Part shown: positions 1-5,736 of the stretch, in pieces
Numbering within the stretch: position 1 is the stretch's first letter
How the letters are laid out: each line of letters starts with the position of its first letter
Source: Chromatiales bacterium
GTDB lineage: Bacteria; Pseudomonadota; Gammaproteobacteria; SZUA-152
Direction: 5' to 3'
Assembly: GCA_026999335.1 (NCBI GenBank)
Contig: JALTPW010000595.1
Location: 1-10,194, forward strand
Length of the DNA: 10,194 nucleotides
Notes under the pieces: model-generated
Databases searched by the model: none
Told to the model about the DNA's origin: nothing
The model's input: the letters and a program-made list of their open reading frames with translations, nothing else
Position numbers and translations under genes: made by a program

Positions 1-10
1 CGCTAGTCTG

Positions 11-44
11 AAATTAGGGTGTGCGGTGGCCCGTGGGCTAATTT
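11..44. repeat. Inverted repeat overlapping the ruvB -35 box
   Basis: A perfect 7-nt inverted repeat (AAATTAG at 11-17, CTAATTT at 38-44) flanks a 20-nt GC-rich spacer. The spacer region also contains GCCC (29-32) facing GGGC (35-38). The right arm runs into the first two bases of the -35 box. It could be an operator or the foot of a weak hairpin behind an upstream gene. It does not match the classical LexA box, and the arms are short enough to arise by chance. Confidence 0.25.
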
Positions 45-70
45 GACAAACAATTTTTCCGTGCTGTAGT
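43..70 (+). promoter_or_regulatory. Candidate sigma70 promoter for ruvB
   Basis: A perfect TTGACA (43-48) is followed after 16 nt by TGTAGT (65-70), which matches the TATAAT consensus at four of six positions. The predicted transcription start would fall around 76-78, only about 5 nt before the ruvB ATG, giving an almost leaderless mRNA. This agrees with the lack of any Shine-Dalgarno before the gene. An alternative -10, TACACT (70-75), has a poor 21-nt spacing. Assignment is by motif only. Confidence 0.5.
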
Positions 71-81
71 ACACTCTCCCG

Positions 82-1131
82 ATGATCGAAACCGACCGCC
101 TCATCAGCCCCGCCGTCGCGCCCACTGACAACGCCGAGGAGGTGCTGGATCGCGCCATTCGCCCGAAAACGCTGGCGGATTACGTGGGCCAGCCGGTGGT
201 CTCGGAACAGATGGAAATCTTCGTCTCCGCCGCCCGTGCTCGCGGTGAAGCGCTGGATCACACCCTGATCTTCGGCCCGCCCGGCCTCGGCAAGACCACC
301 CTGGCGCATATTATCGCCACCGAGATGGGCGTCAATATGCGCCATACCTCCGGCCCGGTGCTGGAGCGCCCCGGCGACTTGGCCGCCCTGCTCACCAACC
401 TTGAACCTCACGATGTGCTGTTCGTGGACGAGATCCACCGTCTCTCACCGGTGGTGGAGGAGGTGCTGTATCCGGCCATGGAGGATTATCAGCTCGATAT
501 TATGATCGGCGAAGGCCCGGCGGCGCGCTCGGTGAAACTGGACTTGCCACCCTTTACTCTGGTGGGGGCGACCACCCGCGCCGGCCTGCTGACCTCGCCA
601 TTGCGTGACCGTTTCGGTATCGTGCAGCGGCTGGAATTTTATTCGGTGGCGGATTTATCACACATTGTTCAGCGTGCCGCCGGTATCCTTGGCGTGAGTA
701 TGGATGTGGCCGGTGCCGGCGAAATCGCCAAGCGCGCTCGTGGCACGCCGCGTATCGCCAACCGCCTGCTGCGCCGGGTACGTGATTACGCAGAAGTAAA
801 GGCCGATGGGCGGATTGTCACCGAGGTGGCGGCCCGGGCGCTGGATATGCTGGATGTCGACGTGCACGGCCTCGACATGATGGACCGCAAACTGTTACTG
901 GCGGTGATCGATAAATTCGATGGCGGCCCGGTGGGGGTGGATAATCTGGCCGCCGCCATTGGCGAGGAGCGCGGCACCATCGAGGATGTGCTGGAGCCCT
1001 ATCTGATTCAACAGGGGTTTTTGATGCGCTCGCCGCGTGGGCGTGTGGCCACCCGCAGCGCCTATCTGCATTTCGGTTTGCCGGCGCCGGTAAAGGTCGA
1101 GAGCGGCGAGGATTTGTTCGAGACCGAGTGA
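82..1131 (+). CDS. ruvB: Holliday junction branch migration ATPase RuvB
   Basis: RuvB is the hexameric AAA+ motor that, with RuvA, drives branch migration of Holliday junctions before RuvC cleavage in recombination and repair. The 349-aa product has full family length. Visible motifs are Walker A GPPGLGKT (65-72), Walker B LFVDEIH (113-119), the sensor-1 region GATTRAG (162-168), SPLRDRFG carrying the arginine finger (172-179), sensor 2 RGTPRIANRLLRR (220-232) and a C-terminal winged-helix domain (about 260-335) with the EPYLIQQGFL segment. The start is fixed by homology, since MIETDRLIS closely matches the E. coli N-terminus, although no Shine-Dalgarno precedes it. ruvA and ruvC usually lie just upstream; neither is recognisable in the 81 nt shown. 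The strong -35 box suggests ruvB has a promoter of its own here. Nothing in the protein looks degenerate. Confidence 0.98.
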   Translation: MIETDRLISPAVAPTDNAEEVLDRAIRPKTLADYVGQPVVSEQMEIFVSAARARGEALDHTLIFGPPGLGKTTLAHIIATEMGVNMRHTSGPVLERPGDLAALLTNLEPHDVLFVDEIHRLSPVVEEVLYPAMEDYQLDIMIGEGPAARSVKLDLPPFTLVGATTRAGLLTSPLRDRFGIVQRLEFYSVADLSHIVQRAAGILGVSMDVAGAGEIAKRARGTPRIANRLLRRVRDYAEVKADGRIVTEVAARALDMLDVDVHGLDMMDRKLLLAVIDKFDGGPVGVDNLAAAIGEERGTIEDVLEPYLIQQGFLMRSPRGRVATRSAYLHFGLPAPVKVESGEDLFETE

Positions 1132-1132
1132 T

Positions 1133-1161
1133 CGCGCATAATGCGCGTCTCGCTGGCGAGA
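1133..1161. other. Two back-to-back small hairpins after ruvB
   Basis: Directly after the ruvB stop, CGCGCAT and ATGCGCG (1133-1139 and 1141-1147) form a perfect palindrome around A1140. As RNA this would be a 5-bp GC stem with an ATAAT loop. It abuts a second inverted repeat, TCTCGC/GCGAGA (1148-1153 and 1156-1161). No U-tract follows immediately, only an AT-rich GAATTATTTTA at 1171-1181, so it is not a classical intrinsic terminator. It may attenuate read-through, protect the ruvB 3' end, or act as a protein-binding palindrome. Confidence 0.35.
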
Positions 1162-1182
1162 GTCGGTGGTGAATTATTTTAC

Positions 1183-1205
1183 TCAGCCGCTGTCTTTCTG
1201 GCTGA
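1183..1205 (+). other. Hairpin in the ybgC leader region
   Basis: TCAGCC (1183-1188) pairs with GGCTGA (1200-1205) across an 11-nt loop. A second GGCTG copy at 1212-1216, followed by TTTT (1217-1220), could compete for the same left arm. The arrangement resembles a weak terminator or attenuator between ruvB and the tol cluster. Stems are only 5-6 bp, so this is tentative. I found no convincing -35/-10 pair for the tol genes in this gap. Confidence 0.25.
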
Positions 1206-1272
1206 CTGATTGGCTGTTTTCCTGAGATCTCGGGGTCAGGTGTTCTCTTCAAATACGGGTTGTATCAATCCC

Positions 1273-1695
1273 ATGGACGATTTTCGCTGGCCGGTGCGGG
1301 TTTATTATGAAGACACCGACAATGGCGGTGTGGTGTATTACGCCAATTATCTCAAGTTTATGGAGCGAGCCCGCAGCGAATGGCTGCGTGAAAAAGGTAT
1401 CGAGCAGGATACGCTGCTCAAGCAACAGGGCGTGATGTTTGCCGTGGCCTCGGCGCAAGTGGACTACCTCAGGCCCGGGCGCTTTAACCAGCAGTTGCTG
1501 GTGAGTGTCCGTCCGCAGCAGACCCGGCGGGCGAGCATGGTGCTTGCACAGGAGGTTTATCGGGTGTCAGAACGAGAGGGATATGGTGATGTCCTGTGTC
1601 GTGGCAGCATCAAGATTGTGTGTGTTGATGCCGTGAATTTACGTCCACGGCCTTTTCCCGAAATAGTGCGGAGGAAGATTCTCAGTGACCACTGA
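1273..1695 (+). CDS. ybgC: Tol-Pal-associated acyl-CoA thioesterase YbgC
   Basis: This is a hotdog-fold thioesterase of the 4-hydroxybenzoyl-CoA thioesterase/YbgC family, a cytoplasmic acyl-CoA hydrolase conserved at the head of tol-pal operons and linked to phospholipid metabolism. The product is 140 aa (E. coli 134). The signature YYEDTDNGGVVYYANY (11-26) contains the catalytic aspartate D16, and ERARSEWL (31-38) follows. I chose ATG 1273 because FRWPVRVYYEDTD aligns with the E. coli N-terminus. An in-frame TTG at 1210 would add 21 residues with no family similarity. No strong ribosome binding site precedes 1273. The gene overlaps the tolQ start by 11 nt and contains the tolQ Shine-Dalgarno, which implies coupled translation. 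Its exact physiological substrate is uncertain for the whole family. Confidence 0.93.
   Translation: MDDFRWPVRVYYEDTDNGGVVYYANYLKFMERARSEWLREKGIEQDTLLKQQGVMFAVASAQVDYLRPGRFNQQLLVSVRPQQTRRASMVLAQEVYRVSEREGYGDVLCRGSIKIVCVDAVNLRPRPFPEIVRRKILSDH
1670..1675 (+). promoter_or_regulatory. Ribosome binding site deciding the tolQ start
   Basis: GGAGGA at 1670-1675, inside the ybgC 3' end, lies 9 nt before the GTG at 1685. It lies 21 nt before the in-frame ATG at 1697, so it favours the GTG. Confidence 0.7.
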
Positions 1696-2362
1696 CATGT
1701 CAATTCTTTCATTGATTCTCGGCGCCAGCGTGCTGGTGCAGATGGTGATGCTGCTGTTGCTCATCGCCTCGCTGTTTTCCTGGAATGTGATCTTCCAGAA
1801 GCGCAGGGTGATGGCGCGTGCGCGGGCGGCTGCCGACGAGTTTGAAGAGAAATTCTGGTCCGGCGGTGATCTTGCCGGTCTCTATGCGCAGGTGACCTCC
1901 GGGCACTACGAACACGATGGTGGCATGGCGACGATCTTTGAGGCCGGTTTCAAGGAATATGCCCGCCTGCACAAGCAGCCAAACATTGATCCGGCCTTCG
2001 TGCTGGAGGGTGCGCAGCGCGCCATGCGCATCGCCCTGGCGCGCGAGACGGATAGGTTGGAAGTGCACCTGCCCTTCCTCGCCACGGTCGGCTCCACCAG
2101 TCCTTATGTCGGCTTGTTCGGCACTGTGTGGGGCATCATGAATTCCTTCCGGGCGTTGGGCAATGTCAAGCAGGCCACCATTGCGATGGTGGCGCCGGGC
2201 ATTGCCGAGGCGCTAGTAGCGACCGCCATGGGCCTGTTTGCCGCGATCCCGGCGGTGATTGGTTACAATCGTTTCAACACCGAACTGGAGCGCATCATCG
2301 GCCGCTACGAAGTGTTCCTCGAAGAGTTCTCCAACATCCTGCAACGGCAGTCGCACAAGTGA
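1685..2362 (+). CDS. tolQ: Tol-Pal system proton channel subunit TolQ
   Basis: TolQ is the inner-membrane MotA/TolQ/ExbB-family stator which, with TolR, uses the proton motive force to energise TolA. The 225-aa product (E. coli 230) has three predicted transmembrane segments at about 11-36, 133-155 and 168-192, with a large cytoplasmic loop between the first two. Conserved blocks include FEEKFWSG (53-60), GLFGTVWGIM (143-152) and MVAPGIAEALVATA (168-181). The GTG start yields MTTDMSIL, which aligns with E. coli MTDMNIL and sits behind a good Shine-Dalgarno. The ATG at 1697 (MSIL) is the alternative. The gene overlaps ybgC by 11 nt and is followed 37 nt later by tolR, its obligate partner. Confidence 0.97.
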   Translation: MTTDMSILSLILGASVLVQMVMLLLLIASLFSWNVIFQKRRVMARARAAADEFEEKFWSGGDLAGLYAQVTSGHYEHDGGMATIFEAGFKEYARLHKQPNIDPAFVLEGAQRAMRIALARETDRLEVHLPFLATVGSTSPYVGLFGTVWGIMNSFRALGNVKQATIAMVAPGIAEALVATAMGLFAAIPAVIGYNRFNTELERIIGRYEVFLEEFSNILQRQSHK

Positions 2363-2370
2363 AAGCCCGG

Positions 2371-2400
2371 ATGGAAAACGACGACGGATCCAAATACTGA
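2371..2400 (+). other. Possible minicistron coupled to tolR
   Basis: ATG at 2371 opens a 9-codon frame (MENDDGSKY) whose TGA (2398-2400) overlaps the first base of the tolR ATG (2400) as TGATG. A GTG at 2359, overlapping the tolQ stop, is in frame and would give 13 codons. tolR has no clear Shine-Dalgarno, so ribosomes terminating here could reinitiate on tolR. The peptide resembles nothing I know. An overlap of this kind can easily occur by chance, so it is not called as a gene. Confidence 0.2.
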
Positions 2401-2837
2401 TGGCCTGTCAGCCGCCACGCAAAAAACGCCGGCCCATGTCCGAGATCAATGTGGTGCCGTACATCGATGTGATGCTGGTGCTGCTGGTGATTTTTATGAT
2501 CACCGCGCCGCTGCTGACCCAGGGCGTGAATGTAGAGCTACCGCAGGCCGAATCAGAGGTCATGACCGAGGAGACGGATGAACCGCTGGTGGTGACAGTG
2601 ACGGCCAACGGCGACTACTACCTCAATGTGGGTGACAACATCGACGACCCCATCGATCATCAGATGCTGGTGACGCGTGTCGCCGCCGTGTTGCGGCACA
2701 AGCCGAAGACGCCGGTGATGGTGCGTGGCGACACGCATGTGGAGTATGGCAAGGTGGTCGTTGCCATGTCTTTGTTGCAGAAGGCCGGTGCGCCCAGTGT
2801 GGGCTTGATTACCGATACCCCGGAAGACGTGAGATAG
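2400..2837 (+). CDS. tolR: Tol-Pal system protein TolR
   Basis: TolR is the ExbD-family partner of TolQ: a single-pass inner-membrane protein with a periplasmic domain that participates in proton flow and binds peptidoglycan when activated. The product is 145 aa (E. coli 142). It has a short basic cytoplasmic tail (PPRKKRRP, 5-12), the conserved SEINVVPYIDV block (14-24) and a transmembrane helix at about 17-41 bearing D23, equivalent to the proton-pathway Asp23 of E. coli TolR. A C-terminal periplasmic domain ends in AGAPSVGLITDTP. The ATG at 2400 was chosen by family length and because the upstream in-frame sequence lies inside tolQ and is unlike TolR. No good ribosome binding site is visible; coupling to tolQ or to the minicistron ending at 2400 is likely. 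Confidence 0.96.
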   Translation: MACQPPRKKRRPMSEINVVPYIDVMLVLLVIFMITAPLLTQGVNVELPQAESEVMTEETDEPLVVTVTANGDYYLNVGDNIDDPIDHQMLVTRVAAVLRHKPKTPVMVRGDTHVEYGKVVVAMSLLQKAGAPSVGLITDTPEDVR

Positions 2838-2847
2838 CAATAACGCC

Positions 2848-3783
2848 GTGAGAGAGTTGCTGAAGGAAGTTGCCCAGGATCCGCTGGCCATGTTTTATGC
2901 CGTGCTGGTGCATGTGGCATTGGCTGCGGTGCTGTTTGTCAGCCTGGAGTTGCATGAAACCCCGCTGCCGGCGGCCTCGCCGAAGGTGAATGTCGTCCAG
3001 GCCGTGGCGGTCAATGAGCAGCAGGTGCAGGCCGAGCTGGAAAAACTAAAAAAGGCCGAGGCCCAGCAGCAAAAGACGGCCGAGGCCCAGCGTGAGAAAG
3101 AGGAAGCCCGCAAACGCAAGCTGCAACGCGAGATGCGCGAGACGGAAAAGAAGCGCAAGGCGGAGGAACAGCGCCTGACACAGCTGAAAAAGGAACGTGA
3201 AGCGGAAAACCAGCGTAAGAAAGAAGCGGATAAAAAGCGCAAGATCGAGGAAAAACGCCTGGCGGCCAAGAAGGCTGAAGAGCAGAAGAAACTGGAACGC
3301 ATGAAGGCCGAGCAGGCGGCGCTGGAGAAAAAACGTCAGGCCGAGGAAAAACGTTTGGCCGAAATGGCGGTCAAACGCCAGCAGGAGCAGGAGGCGGCCC
3401 GCAAGCGTGCTGAAGAAGAGCGCAAGCGTCGCGAGCAGGAGGCCGCCATGCGTGCCGAGATTGCGGCGGAACAGGCGCAGCTGGATGCGGCAAAACAGCG
3501 CCGACTGAATTCCCTGCGTATGGAGTATATTGCCGCGATTGCCGGCAAGGTGGAGCGTCACTGGCTGAAACCACCCAGTGCGCGGGTCGGTTTGTCGTGC
3601 AAGGTGCGGGTGAAGCAAATTCCGGGGGGGGAGGTGGTCGATGTGCAGGTGACGCAGTGCACCGGTGACGATACCTTTCGCCGTTCGGTGGAGAAAGCGG
3701 TGAAGAAATCCTCGCCGCTGCCCATGCCGAAGGATCCACGCCTGTTCGAGCGTGAGATCATTTTCAACTTTAAACCGCAGTAA
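2848..3783 (+). CDS. tolA: Cell envelope integrity protein TolA
   Basis: TolA links the TolQR motor in the inner membrane to TolB and Pal at the outer membrane. The 311-aa product is shorter than E. coli TolA (421). Domain I is a transmembrane helix (about 15-34) with H22, matching the functionally important His22 of E. coli. Domain II (about 55-222) is a continuous helical stalk rich in Lys, Arg, Glu and Gln instead of the Ala/Lys repeats of enterobacteria. Domain III (about 223-311) has MEYIAAIAGKVERHW, two cysteines (C251, C271) placed for the typical disulphide, and the terminal FNFKP. The start is GTG 2848, 10 nt after tolR, with no clear Shine-Dalgarno; starting at Met15 would cut into the membrane helix. 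Orthology rests on domain III plus position, because the stalk is low complexity. Confidence 0.94.
   Translation: MRELLKEVAQDPLAMFYAVLVHVALAAVLFVSLELHETPLPAASPKVNVVQAVAVNEQQVQAELEKLKKAEAQQQKTAEAQREKEEARKRKLQREMRETEKKRKAEEQRLTQLKKEREAENQRKKEADKKRKIEEKRLAAKKAEEQKKLERMKAEQAALEKKRQAEEKRLAEMAVKRQQEQEAARKRAEEERKRREQEAAMRAEIAAEQAQLDAAKQRRLNSLRMEYIAAIAGKVERHWLKPPSARVGLSCKVRVKQIPGGEVVDVQVTQCTGDDTFRRSVEKAVKKSSPLPMPKDPRLFEREIIFNFKPQ
3624..3631 (+). repeat. G8 homopolymer inside tolA
   Basis: Eight consecutive G residues lie in the codons for Pro-Gly-Gly-Glu (259-262) of TolA domain III. The frame is intact here. One inserted or deleted G would destroy the C-terminal domain that binds TolB and Pal. Confidence 0.9.
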
Positions 3784-3806
3784 TCAACAGCAGTCCAGTG
3801 ATAAGT

Positions 3807-5117
3807 ATGCCCACATTGAAAAAAGCCGTTCTGTCCGCCACCGTGCTTGTGTTGTCGCTACTGGTCGGTGCTACCCATGCCGCACTCAATATCGAGATCA
3901 CCCAGGGGATCGAGGGCGCGGTTCCCGTTGCCGTTGCACCCTTCAAATGGACCGGGCCAGAGCCACGGCCGCCGCAGGACATAGCTGGCATCATTAACAA
4001 AAACCTGGCGCGCTCCGGACGTTTTGCGCCTCTGCCGGCAAAGGACATGCTGGCCCGGCCGGACAGTGATTCCGAGGTCAATTTCAAGAACTGGCGGCTG
4101 GTCGGCAGTGATTATCTGGTGGCCGGCAATATCGACTACCAGGGCGGTGATCGCTACAAGATCCGCTTCCGTATCTACGACATCTTCAAGGGCAAGCAAC
4201 TCGACGGCTACATGATGTCGGTCAGCGGTACCCGTCTGCGTCGCGCTGCGCACCATGCCAGCGACATCATCTACGAGGCGTTGACCGGTGAGCCGGGTGC
4301 GTTCAATACGGAAGTGGCCTATGTGACCGCCGACGGTGTGGGAAAACAGCGGCGCTACACCCTGTGGGTGGCCGACTCCGACGGCCACAACGCCCAGGCG
4401 TTGATGAATTCTGACGAGCCCATCCTCAGTCCGTCCTGGTCACCGGATGGCAAGCGTCTGGCCTACTCCTCGTTGGAGGATGATGGGCATCAGGTGGTCT
4501 TCATTCAGGAAGTGGCCAGTGGCCGGCGTCAGTTGGTGTCATCCAATCTGGGCCTGAACGGTGCGCCGTCCTGGTCACCGGACGGCAAGTCGCTGGCCCT
4601 GAGTATGTCAAAGGATGGCAACCCCGAGATATATGTCATAGACTTGGGCAGCAAAAAGGTACGGCGTATAACGCGCCATTGGGCCATCGATACCGAACCG
4701 GCGTGGATGCCCGATGGCAAGAGCATTATCTTTACCTCGGATCGGGGCGGGCGGCCCCAGCTTTATCGTGTATCGACCGTGGGCGGCAAGGTAAAACGGC
4801 TGACCTATGAAGGCAATTTCAATGCCCGCGCGGCGATTTCGCCGGATGGCAAAAAAGTGGCCATGATCCACCGCAGCAATGGCAAGTATCGTGTCGCCGT
4901 GCTGGAACTGGAAACGGGCTATTTACAGGTAATGACCGATGGGTCGCTGGATGAATCGCCCAGCTTCGCGCCCAACGGCAGTATGATTCTTTATGCAACG
5001 AGTTCTGGCATGCGAGGTGTGCTGGCAGCGGTATCCGTCGATGGACGGGTGCGCCAGCGCCTGACTGTGCAAGAGGGTGATGTGCGGGAACCGGCATGGT
5101 CCCCATTCAATAAATAA
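3807..5117 (+). CDS. tolB: Tol-Pal system periplasmic beta-propeller TolB
   Basis: TolB is the soluble periplasmic protein that shuttles between Pal and TolA, modulating the grip of Pal on peptidoglycan. With ATG 3807 the product is 436 aa (E. coli 430). A Sec signal peptide MPTLKKAVLS... has a hydrophobic core at about 8-21 and likely cleavage after THA (25), exposing ALNIEI, the usual mature-start region that contacts TolA and Pal. An alpha/beta N-domain (about 26-160) is followed by a propeller with blade motifs SWSPDGK (210-216 and 255-261), WMPDGK, ISPDGK, FAPNGS and a final WSPF. A GTG at 3798 is an alternative start adding MIS; neither start has a clear ribosome binding site. It begins 23 nt after tolA and ends 16 nt before pal. 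Confidence 0.97.
   Translation: MPTLKKAVLSATVLVLSLLVGATHAALNIEITQGIEGAVPVAVAPFKWTGPEPRPPQDIAGIINKNLARSGRFAPLPAKDMLARPDSDSEVNFKNWRLVGSDYLVAGNIDYQGGDRYKIRFRIYDIFKGKQLDGYMMSVSGTRLRRAAHHASDIIYEALTGEPGAFNTEVAYVTADGVGKQRRYTLWVADSDGHNAQALMNSDEPILSPSWSPDGKRLAYSSLEDDGHQVVFIQEVASGRRQLVSSNLGLNGAPSWSPDGKSLALSMSKDGNPEIYVIDLGSKKVRRITRHWAIDTEPAWMPDGKSIIFTSDRGGRPQLYRVSTVGGKVKRLTYEGNFNARAAISPDGKKVAMIHRSNGKYRVAVLELETGYLQVMTDGSLDESPSFAPNGSMILYATSSGMRGVLAAVSVDGRVRQRLTVQEGDVREPAWSPFNK
4431..4589 (+). repeat. Near-identical 24-nt direct repeats in tolB propeller blades
   Basis: The 24-nt blocks at 4431-4454 and 4566-4589 differ at one base (GGATGG versus GGACGG), a silent change. They encode PSWSPDGK in two consecutive blades and are exactly 135 nt (45 codons) apart. 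Other blades encode similar peptides with more divergent DNA. This suggests recent gene conversion or strong codon constraint, and recombination between the copies would delete exactly one blade in frame. Confidence 0.75.
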
Positions 5118-5122
5118 TATGA

Positions 5123-5127
5123 AGGAG
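5123..5127 (+). promoter_or_regulatory. Strong ribosome binding site of pal
   Basis: AGGAG at 5123-5127 lies 6 nt before ATG 5134 and is the best Shine-Dalgarno in the window. It rules out the in-frame ATG at 5119, which lies upstream of it. It fits Pal being needed in much larger amounts than the other Tol proteins. Confidence 0.85.
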
Positions 5128-5133
5128 TTTACT

Positions 5134-5718
5134 ATGAAATTTTTGGCCAAGGCTGCATTTGCCATTTTGCCTGCGCTATTGTTGTTGGGTTGCGGTACTT
5201 CGGGTGAGGTCAAGGATGAGACCGAAGGAGAGGGTGGCCAGGTCAGTGATCAGATGACTGACATGGATTCGTCCACCTCGACCCGGGGCGCCGCTGACGG
5301 CAGCGACATGACGGGCGAACGCATGGATGGTGGTGCGGAAGATATGACCCCTGCTGTTGACCCGCTGAATGATCCCAATAGCCTGCTCAGCAAGCGCGTG
5401 ATCTATTTCGACTTCGACAAGAGCGACATCCAAGACGAGTTTCGTGACATTATCAACGCCCATGCCGAATATCTGGCCATCAACCAGGGGGTCAACATTA
5501 CCATTGAGGGCCATACCGATGAGCGCGGCACCCGTGAGTACAATATCGCCCTGGGCGAACGCCGTGCCAATGCCGTTAAACGCATGTTAACCCTGCAGGG
5601 TGTTTCCGCCAGTCAGATTCGCGTGATCAGCTACGGTGAAGAGCGTCCTGCGGCACTGGGCCACGATGAAAGTGCCTGGTCATTGAATCGTCGCGCGATT
5701 CTCGACTACCTGCGTTAA
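5134..5718 (+). CDS. pal: Peptidoglycan-associated lipoprotein Pal
   Basis: Pal anchors the outer membrane to peptidoglycan and is concentrated at the septum by the Tol motor. The product is 194 aa. A type II signal peptide ends in the lipobox LLGC with acylated C20; G21 at the +2 position means no Asp inner-membrane retention signal, consistent with Lol export to the outer membrane. Residues 24-83 form an acidic linker unusually rich in Asp, Met, Glu and Gly. The OmpA-like domain (about 87-194) shows YFDFDKSDI (91-99), EGHTDERGTREYN (125-137, including the D129 region that binds diaminopimelate), LGERRANAVK (140-149) and NRRAIL (185-190). The start was chosen by the AGGAG box and the signal peptide; an ATG at 5119 would prepend MKEFT. 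The gene lies between tolB and cpoB as expected. Confidence 0.97.
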   Translation: MKFLAKAAFAILPALLLLGCGTSGEVKDETEGEGGQVSDQMTDMDSSTSTRGAADGSDMTGERMDGGAEDMTPAVDPLNDPNSLLSKRVIYFDFDKSDIQDEFRDIINAHAEYLAINQGVNITIEGHTDERGTREYNIALGERRANAVKRMLTLQGVSASQIRVISYGEERPAALGHDESAWSLNRRAILDYLR

Positions 5719-5736
5719 GCAATTCCGTAATACGTC

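Noticed and set aside
1..46. C-terminal end of ruvA at the window start
   Set aside because: Frames 1 and 2 end in stops at 4-6 and 44-46, and the few residues available do not resemble a RuvA C-terminus. It cannot be supported.
61..80. Possible LexA (SOS) box before ruvB
   Set aside because: CTGT at 64-67 is not followed by ACAG at the correct spacing. No classical SOS box is visible, although ruvAB is SOS-regulated in E. coli.
818..1252. Minus-strand frame of 144 codons across the end of ruvB and the gap
   Set aside because: Pro/Arg-rich composition, opposite conserved RuvB sequence, no recognisable motif.
2128..2400. Plus-strand 90-codon frame overlapping the tolQ end
   Set aside because: Most of it is a frame-shifted shadow of tolQ, with Gly/His/Arg-rich composition. 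Only its last 9-13 codons are of interest, as a coupling minicistron.
2895..3618. Long minus-strand frames opposite tolA giving Leu/Phe-rich or Ser/Arg-rich products that look like membrane proteins
   Set aside because: The hydrophobic look is the direct complement of Lys and Glu codons in the TolA stalk. The frames carry no family motif.
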